8,199 nt of DNA from an uncultured Oligoflexia bacterium. GTDB taxonomy: Bacteria; Bdellovibrionota; Bacteriovoracia; Bacteriovoracales; Bacteriovoracaceae. The stretch spans positions 1 through 8,199 of the forward strand of contig CATLVA010000049.1 of NCBI GenBank assembly GCA_950060715.1. The letters run 5' to 3'. Within the stretch, counting starts at the first letter, position 1, and the number at the start of each line of letters is the position of its first letter. Under the pieces are notes generated by a model, which was not told the origin of the DNA, did not search any database, and worked only from the letters and a program-made list of their open reading frames with translations. This document shows positions 1-5,123 of this stretch, piece by piece. Both the position numbers and the translations under genes were made by a program.

Positions 1-1547
1 CTTTCATGGTTGCTAGCAAAGTTGAAGTCGAATCTCTTTCAATGAATGAAGGTGCCAAACCTGCGAAATGGATTTGTGAAGGTGATACTGAATACAGTTT
101 TGAAACTTCAGACAAAGAAGAGGTAGGAACTGAGATCACTCTTTATATCAATGAAGAAAGTGCTGATTTCTTAAACACTTGGAAAACGAGAGAAACACTT
201 ACTCGCTACTGCGATTTCATGCCTTATTCAATTTATCTAAAAGACCTAAATGAGATTGCGAGAGTAACAGCTGAAAACGCGAAAGCAGAAAAAGAAGAAG
301 ATAAAAAACCTCTTCCTGATAATGACATCATCAACGATACTACTCCTCTTTGGAAAAAAGATCCGTCAACTTTAACTGATGAAGATTATAAAAGTTTCTA
401 TAAGAAATTATACCCGATGGACCAAGAGCCACTTTTTTGGTTACACCTAAATGTTGATCATCCTTTTACACTTCAAGGGATTTTATACTTTCCAAAATTG
501 AATCCTTCAAAGCCAGTGAATGATACTAATATCAAACTTTACTCTAAGCAGGTTTTTGTAAGTGATAATGTTAAAGATGTTATCCCTGAGTTCTTAGGAC
601 TTCTTAAAGGTGCTATTGATTCTACAGATATACCACTTAATGTTTCAAGATCAGCTCTTCAGGGTGATCCGAATATTAAAAAGATTTCAAACTATATCGT
701 TAAGAAGGTTTCTGAATCACTTAAAAAGCTCTTTAAAAATGAAAGAGAGAGATACGACAATGCTTGGGAAGATATCGGGCTTTTCGTTAAGTACGGTGTA
801 GTAAGTGACCCTAAATTTGATGAGTATATGCGAGATAAGGTTCTTTTTAAGAACTCTGAAAATAAACTTGTCACACTAAATGAGTACTCTGAGCAAGTTC
901 CTGAGTCTTATAAAGAAAAGATGAAAGGCAAAGTAATTTATTTTGAAGAAAATATCAGTGACTCAAGTCTTAGAGCGCAGTTATTAGAAGAAGGAATTCA
1001 CGCTATTTCAACTGACTCTTATATTGATCCTCACTTCATGCAACACACAGAAATGCAAGCGCAAGGTGATAACGCTATTAAGTATCAATTAGTAGATAAT
1101 GCGATTGAAGAAATTCTTGAAACTCAAGCTGCTTCTGCTGATGATGTGAAGGTTAAAGATCTATTCACTAGCTTTTTAGTAGGTGAAAAAGATGAGAAAG
1201 AGCCTTCTCAAATGGAAGTTGAAGTAAGAAACTTTAAAAATTCTAAAACGGCAGCTTACTTTAAAGTTGATGAGCAAATGAAGCGTTTTGCAAACATGAC
1301 TCGTCAGATGGGGAATGCAAATTTTAATATGCCGACAAAAAAGACGTTGGTAGTAAACCCATCGCATGTTCTTGTACAAAATACGCTTAAGTTATCAGAG
1401 AACAAAAAAGATCTTGCTGATAAACTTGCCCATCATATCCAAGACCTTGCGGCCATCTCAGGAGAGGGACTTGACGAGAATGGAAGAAAAGATTTTGTCA
1501 TGCGCTCACAAGATCTTATGAGTGAGCTTTCAAATTTAGCTCTATAA
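1..1547 (+). CDS. htpG: HtpG (Hsp90-family chaperone), 5' end outside the window
   Basis: ATP-dependent cytosolic dimeric chaperone. The reading frame is open to the left edge (the codon before the ATG at 6 reads Phe), and the opening residues FMVASKVEV match the interior of the Hsp90 N-terminal ATPase domain, so the ATG at 6 is internal. About 120 N-terminal residues, including most of the ATP pocket, lie upstream. Next comes the middle domain with LFWLHLNVDHPF and GILYFP, then IPLNVSRSALQ, whose Arg (codon 648-650) corresponds to the conserved ATP-contacting arginine. The C-terminal dimerisation domain runs to the TAA at 1545-1547. A Lys/Glu-rich stretch near 265-320 is the charged region between the domains. 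There is no MEEVD tail, as usual in bacteria. Family identity is certain. The middle domain resembles, from memory, the Bacteroidetes-type HtpG group more than E. coli HtpG. It converges on the DksA-like gene and shares a terminator with it. Confidence 0.96.
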   Translation, partial: FMVASKVEVESLSMNEGAKPAKWICEGDTEYSFETSDKEEVGTEITLYINEESADFLNTWKTRETLTRYCDFMPYSIYLKDLNEIARVTAENAKAEKEEDKKPLPDNDIINDTTPLWKKDPSTLTDEDYKSFYKKLYPMDQEPLFWLHLNVDHPFTLQGILYFPKLNPSKPVNDTNIKLYSKQVFVSDNVKDVIPEFLGLLKGAIDSTDIPLNVSRSALQGDPNIKKISNYIVKKVSESLKKLFKNERERYDNAWEDIGLFVKYGVVSDPKFDEYMRDKVLFKNSENKLVTLNEYSEQVPESYKEKMKGKVIYFEENISDSSLRAQLLEEGIHAISTDSYIDPHFMQHTEMQAQGDNAIKYQLVDNAIEEILETQAASADDVKVKDLFTSFLVGEKDEKEPSQMEVEVRNFKNSKTAAYFKVDEQMKRFANMTRQMGNANFNMPTKKTLVVNPSHVLVQNTLKLSENKKDLADKLAHHIQDLAAISGEGLDENGRKDFVMRSQDLMSELSNLAL

Positions 1548-1559
1548 TTAAAACATAAA

Positions 1560-1586
1560 AAAGCCTGTGGACCATCCACAGGCTTT
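1560..1586. terminator. Bidirectional intrinsic terminator between htpG and the DksA-like gene
   Basis: Perfect 11-bp inverted repeat AAAGCCTGTGG / CCACAGGCTTT around a 5-nt loop, 13 bases after the htpG stop and 23 bases beyond the stop of the convergent gene. Read on the minus strand the stem is followed by six T (complement of A at 1557-1562). On the plus strand it ends in TTT then CAAA. It is therefore probably stronger for the DksA-like transcript but usable by both. Confidence 0.9.
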
Positions 1587-1608
1587 CAAACAACACAGGG
1601 GAAAAAAA

Positions 1609-2079
1609 CTACATATCTCCGACTACGCTTTCGAACCCAATATCTCGCACATTGCTAAATTTTGGTTCAGCTCTTAAGTGAGACTCAGGATCGGCCTCGT
1701 CGAATTTTTTACCTTTTAAATCTCTTCTTTTACCAATCAGAACTGACTCTGATCTTTCTTTATCTTCTTGGCAATCTATGCAAAGAGTTGCCGTTGGTCT
1801 TGCAAGTAATCTTCTCTGGTTTATTTCACAACCACAGTCTTCACATAGACCAAATGTACCTTCTAGAATTTTTTGTTTTGCTTGCTCAACTTTCCTTAGG
1901 AATAAAACATTTCTCTGATCAAGTCTCTGGCCGAGTGCTTGCTCTTTTTGCTGAGTTGCAAAGTCCACTTCATCACCTTTAACATCTGTTGCAAATTGAT
2001 TAAGTGAGTGGTTGCCACCTCGGTCATTAAGCATGTCGTTGAACATGTTCATGAATTTTTGACGGTTAAGCTGGTTCAT
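1609..2079 (-). CDS. DksA/TraR-family C4 zinc-finger transcription regulator
   Basis: 156 aa; family members bind in the RNA polymerase secondary channel and, with ppGpp, modulate promoters. The C4 zinc finger is complete: C79-x2-C82-x17-C100-x2-C103, with the typical RRLLARPTATLCIDC between and around the second pair. Upstream, D36-E-V-D39-F-A41 matches the coiled-coil tip of E. coli DksA (D71, D74, A76), and the distance from that Ala to the first Cys is 38 residues in both. The ends differ: about 35 residues fewer before the tip, and about 53 residues after the last Cys against about 13 in E. coli DksA. A strong Shine-Dalgarno AAAGGAG (2086-2092) fixes the start. The gene is monocistronic, with its own sigma-54 promoter, a structured leader and a terminator. 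Whether it is the housekeeping DksA or a specialised paralogue cannot be told from one window, so no symbol is given. Confidence 0.92.
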   Translation of the reverse strand: MNQLNRQKFMNMFNDMLNDRGGNHSLNQFATDVKGDEVDFATQQKEQALGQRLDQRNVLFLRKVEQAKQKILEGTFGLCEDCGCEINQRRLLARPTATLCIDCQEDKERSESVLIGKRRDLKGKKFDEADPESHLRAEPKFSNVRDIGFESVVGDM

Positions 2080-2109
2080 CCTAAACTCCTTTGAAGTCTG
2101 AGAGGGTTA

Positions 2110-2122
2110 AAATCATCCTGAT
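2110..2122 (-). promoter_or_regulatory. Third small GGA hairpin in the DksA-like leader
   Basis: In the minus-strand RNA, ATCA-GGA-TGAT (2112-2122) can form a 4-bp stem with a GGA triloop, or 3 bp with an AGGAT loop. It lies between the two-copy hairpin repeat and the Shine-Dalgarno. Weak alone, it is noted because it is the third GGA presented in a loop of the same leader. Confidence 0.4.
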
Positions 2123-2136
2123 GGCATTTCTTTTAC

Positions 2137-2185
2137 GATCAACATCCTATCGATCTTTCAAGATCAAACTTCCTATCTGATCTTG
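2137..2185 (-). repeat. Two-copy hairpin repeat with AGGA loops in the DksA-like leader
   Basis: Two imperfect direct repeats on the plus strand, 2137-2157 and 2162-2184, start 25 bp apart. In the minus-strand transcript each forms a hairpin with almost the same 11-nt loop: GATAGGAAGTT in copy 1 and GATAGGATGTT in copy 2. Copy 1 has a perfect 8-bp stem CAAGATCA / TGATCTTG (2159-2166 with 2178-2185); copy 2 has only GATC/GATC. A competing hairpin GATCTT-GA-AAGATC (2152-2165) uses the 3' arm of copy 1, so two exclusive folds are possible. If transcription starts near 2189, copy 1 begins about 4 nt into the RNA. Conserved loops with GGA resemble CsrA/RsmA sites; the repeats could instead be DNA sites for a protein. 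Confidence 0.6.
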
Positions 2186-2199
2186 CTTGCCTACCTTGT

Positions 2200-2216
2200 T
2201 GCAACAGCCGTGCCAA
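2200..2216 (-). promoter_or_regulatory. Sigma-54 (RpoN) promoter of the DksA-like gene
   Basis: On the minus strand the sequence reads TTGGCACGGCTGTTGCA, matching every fixed position of the sigma-54 consensus (YTGGCACG-N4-TTGCW) with correct -24 GG and -12 GC spacing. Counting 12 bases from the -12 C puts transcription start near 2189, giving a leader of about 110 nt before the ATG at 2079. Sigma-54 promoters need an ATP-driven enhancer-binding protein. Candidate upstream dyads lie about 120-190 bp away at 2335-2353 and 2378-2389. The 10-bp palindrome TGTTGCAACA (2197-2206) overlaps the -12 element. Confidence 0.85.
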
Positions 2217-2334
2217 ATGGCAATTCATATAAAATCAACGAGTTAAAAACTAAAGCCAACCTTTAGACTCGGTGCCATAATGTCAAAAGTGCGTTTTGCG
2301 ACTGGTGCATCTGAGCTCCTAGACGCTATTTCGG

Positions 2335-2353
2335 ATACTTATAAATTAAGTAT
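2335..2353. promoter_or_regulatory. 19-bp dyad, possible operator or enhancer site
   Basis: Perfect 7-bp arms ATACTTA and TAAGTAT around TAAAT. It lies 54 bp before the esterase start, where an operon promoter would sit, and about 120 bp upstream of the minus-strand sigma-54 promoter, a normal distance for an enhancer-binding protein site. Which gene it serves cannot be decided from sequence. Confidence 0.45.
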
Positions 2354-2377
2354 ACAGATAGTGTTTTTTATTTAATA

Positions 2378-2389
2378 GTACGCGCGTAC
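2378..2389. promoter_or_regulatory. 12-bp perfect palindrome GTACGCGCGTAC before the esterase ribosome site
   Basis: A GC-rich perfect palindrome in otherwise AT-rich DNA, ending five bases before the AAGGAAG Shine-Dalgarno (2395-2400 core) of the esterase gene. It could be an operator for a dimeric repressor at the operon start. A 12-bp palindrome without a loop is more likely a DNA site than an RNA hairpin. Confidence 0.45.
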
Positions 2390-2406
2390 AAAAAAGGAAG
2401 AATCAT

Positions 2407-3327
2407 ATGAAGCTCACCGTATTTGCATTAAATTTAATCTTGTCATTTTCAGCTCTAGCAGAGTGGAGCGAAATCGAATTCTCTAATTCGGAACTAACGA
2501 CCAAAATTCACCTTAGGCTCCCTCAAAACTATGACCCAGCAAAAAAACATGCCTTGATGATCAATCTTCATGGTTGTGCTCAAAAAGCTACGACTTTAAA
2601 AGAAGCTGGAAACTGGGATGATGCCTCTGATGAATACAACACCATTGTTGCAATTCCTGAAGTTCCAAATGGTGGCGTTATATTTGGTTGCTGGGATTAC
2701 TATGGTCTCGATCACTCAAGAGTAGAAGGTCTTAGTGGTTATCTTATTAGCCTAACAAAGCATCTCTCAAACAGCTACGCAGTAGATAATGATCGTGTTG
2801 CTATCAGTGGCCTTAGCTCAGGGGCAGGAATGAGTTTAGTTATGGGTTGTATTGCTCCAGATGTCTTTTCTCTTGTCGGCTCTAATGCTGGACCAAGCGT
2901 AGGAACAGGGTCAAGTGATATATCAAGAGCTCGTATCTCTATCGAAGACATACTTAGTAACTGCAACAAGCTTAATACAAAACTTATTGAGAGCCACTCA
3001 CAAATTGATATTGTAAGTATTATTTATGGCTCTAACGATTATCTTGTAGATACGAAATACAATACTAAAAATGCAGAGGCATTTGCAGCTCGTGTTGAAG
3101 CTGAAGATAAAAGAACTTCTGATCTTTCCCACCTTGAAGGAACGAACCTTTCAGGCGAGCTTACAGAATATTATCACGCAGGAAAACTAAGAGTGTCACT
3201 TATCCAAAACACTGGACTTGGTCACAACTGGCCAGCTGGCTCAACTGAAAAAAGCGGCGGCTTTATTAATAAAAGAAGTATTAACTACCCTAAATACCTA
3301 CTTAAACTTTTAACTAAGGAATTATAA
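2407..3327 (+). CDS. Secreted PHB-depolymerase-type esterase (alpha/beta hydrolase)
   Basis: 306 aa, exported; predicted Sec signal peptide at residues 1-18 (cleavage after ALA). The mature part has the Esterase_phd/LpqC-like layout: oxyanion segment LHGCAQ (residues 54-59), FGCWDYY (93-99) resembling the CWNWF-type motif of PHB depolymerases, nucleophile elbow G135-L-S137-S-G139, candidate acid D211 in YGSND, and His273 in GLGHNWPAG. The triad is therefore complete. Family members cleave short-chain polyester, feruloyl or acetyl esters; the substrate here is unknown, and no separate substrate-binding domain is present. Start choice is firm: AAGGAAG lies 6 nt before the ATG, and the signal peptide begins at that Met. 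It is first in a three-gene operon, its stop overlapping the next start by one base (TAATG). Confidence 0.9.
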   Translation: MKLTVFALNLILSFSALAEWSEIEFSNSELTTKIHLRLPQNYDPAKKHALMINLHGCAQKATTLKEAGNWDDASDEYNTIVAIPEVPNGGVIFGCWDYYGLDHSRVEGLSGYLISLTKHLSNSYAVDNDRVAISGLSSGAGMSLVMGCIAPDVFSLVGSNAGPSVGTGSSDISRARISIEDILSNCNKLNTKLIESHSQIDIVSIIYGSNDYLVDTKYNTKNAEAFAARVEAEDKRTSDLSHLEGTNLSGELTEYYHAGKLRVSLIQNTGLGHNWPAGSTEKSGGFINKRSINYPKYLLKLLTKEL

Positions 3328-3650
3328 TGAAAATCATCACTATTCTACTTACACTTTTATCTCTTAACTCTGCTTTTGCTTATGAGGCAAAAACTATTCT
3401 TCTAACGGCAAACCAAACATCAACTTTAGAGCAAATGGTTGCTCAAAGTACAGGCCAAAGATATTTAATTCAACAAGTAAACGTACGCTGTCTTCCTTAT
3501 CATAACTCAAACTACGCGACTCTTAGTTCTGTATGTACGACCAAGGCTTATAGAGAGCTAGTAGAAATCAAAAATGTCATCTTCTTGATTGAAGGAAGCG
3601 AGCTTGAGCTTCTAGCTGTTAAAGAAGGACAAAAACTTAGTTTTCCATAA
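3327..3650 (+). CDS. Small secreted protein of unknown function (107 aa)
   Basis: Not recognised. Residues 1-18 form a clear Sec signal peptide ending SAFA before Y19. The mature part is about 89 aa with two cysteines (C55, C70) that could form one disulfide, and an alternating hydrophobic C-terminal half (VIFLIEG, LELLAVKEG) suggesting beta strands. Its start overlaps the esterase stop by one base, with a TAAGGA ribosome site inside the esterase end, so translation is probably coupled. Sitting between two exported hydrolases, it may be an accessory, inhibitor or chaperone for one of them; that is inference from position only. Confidence 0.8.
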   Translation: MKIITILLTLLSLNSAFAYEAKTILLTANQTSTLEQMVAQSTGQRYLIQQVNVRCLPYHNSNYATLSSVCTTKAYRELVEIKNVIFLIEGSELELLAVKEGQKLSFP

Positions 3651-3671
3651 TCAAAGCTTAAAAGGCCTAAA

Positions 3672-4718
3672 ATGAAATTGATCACTTTCCTCATTCTTTC
3701 ACTCGACCTTTCACTCAACCTTTCACTCAACTTGGCTTCTGCACAGGTTGAGTATGTTCAACTACCTGAAACGGGAAAGTCTGAACCAATTAAACAAAGA
3801 GTTGTTTTAAAGCATTCATTTGTGCCACAGGGATATGATAAACCTGTGCTACTTTTGCTTCCAGGTGTAAACCGAGGGTACCTAAGATCTGACAGCATTC
3901 TTGGTGTATTACAAAAAAATAACATAGCTTTTGTGGCCATGAACTTCAGCACTCACCCTATCGCAGTCAACGGCTTAAAAGATGGTGTGAAACCTTATTT
4001 TAGATCAAAGGACTTCACTGTAGAAGACTACGCGTTTGAAGTTAATTTTATGGCCTCGGAAATAAAAAGAGAGTTTGGACTGGAAGCAATTCCTGTCACT
4101 CTTTCTTTTAGTAGTTCTGTTTCACGTGCGCTTAAAAACTTTGATATCATCGTAGATATTTCACCATTTACCACAGTGAAGGATGCTAACCCAAATCTGG
4201 CCACCTACCAAACGAGCCTAGAATTTGCGAATATGTTCAATCCAATGCGAACCTATGTCATTAGATCTGCCATGGATCAAGCTTATCGTTTGGCCTGGAA
4301 TCCGGTAGTAAAAAGCTATATCGAAGGCTACAAATTGAAAGAAGATAGAAAAGATGATTTTATGGAAGGCTATCTTAGTTCTTCGAGGTCACTAGAAAAA
4401 CTAGAACTAGAAAAGCCGGACGGAACGGCCACAAAACGTTTTTTCATCCTAGCTGAAGGCGAAAAAGATTCCCTACAAAAAGGTCAGCTAAATCTTCTCA
4501 AGGCTCATGTTGAAGCCAAGACAGATACGGCATGCTTCTTTGTCAGAGGTGGAAAACATGCTCTTCCCATGTCTAACCCACTGGAAGTCGCACAAATCCT
4601 CAAAATTATCCTAGAGCAAACGGAAAATATTCAAAGCGGTTGTTATGATGTAAAAAAACACAATGATTTTGGATACTTAGAATTTGAAGCTCTACCTACT
4701 CTAATTAGTAAATATTGA
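3672..4718 (+). CDS. Exported alpha/beta hydrolase-like protein
   Basis: 348 aa, third gene of the operon, 21 bp after the previous stop, with AAAAGG 7 nt before the ATG. The signal peptide (1-24, ending LASA) has an unusual repeated core with acidic D12. The mature protein fits an alpha/beta hydrolase: strand and oxyanion-like loop VLLLLPGVNRGY (59-70), second strand IAFVAMNF (85-92), elbow-like VTLSFSSSVSRAL with S147 as likely nucleophile, strand DIIVDISPF (158-166), then FFILAEGEKDS with D266 and VRGGKHALPMSNP with H296. Order and spacing of Ser, Asp and His fit the fold, but the elbow is S-F-S-S-S instead of G-x-S-x-G. Not clearly assigned to a named family; substrate unknown. It may complement the first esterase on a shared extracellular polymer or on prey/host material, which is speculation. 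Confidence 0.82.
   Translation: MKLITFLILSLDLSLNLSLNLASAQVEYVQLPETGKSEPIKQRVVLKHSFVPQGYDKPVLLLLPGVNRGYLRSDSILGVLQKNNIAFVAMNFSTHPIAVNGLKDGVKPYFRSKDFTVEDYAFEVNFMASEIKREFGLEAIPVTLSFSSSVSRALKNFDIIVDISPFTTVKDANPNLATYQTSLEFANMFNPMRTYVIRSAMDQAYRLAWNPVVKSYIEGYKLKEDRKDDFMEGYLSSSRSLEKLELEKPDGTATKRFFILAEGEKDSLQKGQLNLLKAHVEAKTDTACFFVRGGKHALPMSNPLEVAQILKIILEQTENIQSGCYDVKKHNDFGYLEFEALPTLISKY
3696..3731 (+). repeat. Three tandem 12-bp repeats inside the signal peptide coding region
   Basis: CTTTCACTCGAC followed by two copies of CTTTCACTCAAC, in frame, encoding LSLD-LSLN-LSLN (residues 9-20) in the hydrophobic core of the hydrolase signal peptide. Unit length is a multiple of three, so copy changes would alter signal-peptide length without a frameshift. 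Confidence 0.9.
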
Positions 4719-4743
4719 TCATAATCAAAGTTCATACTCCTGA

Positions 4744-4764
4744 GTCCTCTTATAATAAGAGGAC
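4744..4764 (+). promoter_or_regulatory. Perfect dyad enclosing a TATAAT box before the rhodanese gene
   Basis: Arms GTCCTCTTA and TAAGAGGAC (9 bp, perfect) surround TAA. A consensus -10 TATAAT lies at 4751-4756, spanning the dyad centre. Transcription would start near 4763, about 13 nt before the ATG. No good -35 lies 16-18 bp upstream, so a promoter here may need an activator, or the dyad may be a repressor site. It is not followed by T residues and so is not an intrinsic terminator. The ribosome site AGGGAG (4765-4770) starts directly after it, so in read-through RNA the stem would crowd ribosome binding. Confidence 0.55.
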
Positions 4765-4775
4765 AGGGAGCATAT

Positions 4776-5123
4776 ATGTTTAATCAAAACTTCATTGTAG
4801 CTTTTGCCGTCGTCTTGGGCCTTGTGGCCTTTAAACTATACGCCAATGGTAAATACTCAAAAAATATTGAAGCTGTAATAGGACAAAACCCTCAGCTTCT
4901 GGATGTCCGCACGGTAGCTGAGTATGAAGAAGCTCACTCCGATAAAATGATTAATATTCCGCTGGATAGACTCGAGCAAAACTTAATTAAACTCGATAAA
5001 GCGAGACCTATCATAGTTTTTTGCCGCTCAGGAAATAGATCAGGGCAAGCGGTAAAAATCCTTAAGGCTTCAGGCTATAAAAATGTGGTCAACGGTGGCG
5101 CATGGACTAATATTAAAGATTAG
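4776..5123 (+). CDS. Membrane-anchored single-domain rhodanese (sulfurtransferase)
   Basis: 115 aa. An N-terminal hydrophobic segment (about residues 6-21) is followed by K20 and later Lys residues. No signal-peptidase site is obvious, so an inner-membrane anchor with the domain outside the cytoplasm is likely, though a cleaved signal is possible. The rhodanese domain covers about 30-115: LLDVRTVAEYEEAH (41-54), INIPLDRL (59-66), and the active loop C83-R-S-G-N-R-S-G90 with Cys83 as persulfide-forming residue, then GYKNVVNGGAW. Size and layout resemble PspE/GlpE-type single-domain rhodaneses, which move sulfane sulfur from donors such as thiosulfate to acceptors; physiological partners are unknown. 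AGGGAG lies 5 nt before the ATG. It has its own promoter-like dyad, 57 bp after the hydrolase operon, so read-through is also possible. Its stop overlaps the convergent lipoprotein gene by four bases. Confidence 0.9.
   Translation: MFNQNFIVAFAVVLGLVAFKLYANGKYSKNIEAVIGQNPQLLDVRTVAEYEEAHSDKMINIPLDRLEQNLIKLDKARPIIVFCRSGNRSGQAVKILKASGYKNVVNGGAWTNIKD

Larger units (their letters stand above)
2080..2406. other. 327-bp divergent intergenic regulatory region
   Basis: No credible coding region lies here. The left 110 bp is the predicted leader of the DksA-like gene, then comes its sigma-54 promoter. Between 2217 and 2334 there is a small minus-strand hairpin, CTAAAG-N5-CTTTAG (2250-2266) followed by five T, too weak to call a terminator. 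The right end carries two dyads and the Shine-Dalgarno of the esterase operon. No convincing sigma-70 -35/-10 pair for the plus-strand operon was found; TATACA (2351-2356) with TTTCGG (2329-2334) is a poor candidate. Confidence 0.7.

Noticed and set aside
1662..1982. 106-aa plus-strand frame across the DksA-like gene
   Set aside because: Antisense shadow of a well-supported zinc-finger gene; no ribosome site and no recognisable protein.
2250..2266. Minus-strand hairpin CTAAAG-N5-CTTTAG followed by five T, as a terminator
   Set aside because: Six base pairs with only two G-C pairs is too weak, and it lies upstream of a sigma-54 promoter with no minus-strand gene ending before it.
2268..2278. 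Minus-strand GGCACCGAGTC, identical to part of the S. pyogenes tracrRNA tail
   Set aside because: Only 11 bases match, the pairing arm of that hairpin is absent, and there is no cas gene, repeat or spacer in the window.
3811..3827. Minus-strand TGGCAC inside the hydrolase gene as a sigma-54 site
   Set aside because: The GC element is off by one base, TTGC is absent, and no minus-strand gene follows.
4715..4728. TTGAT-N4-ATCAA inverted repeat over the stop of the hydrolase gene, as an operon terminator
   Set aside because: Five AT-rich base pairs and no T tract.
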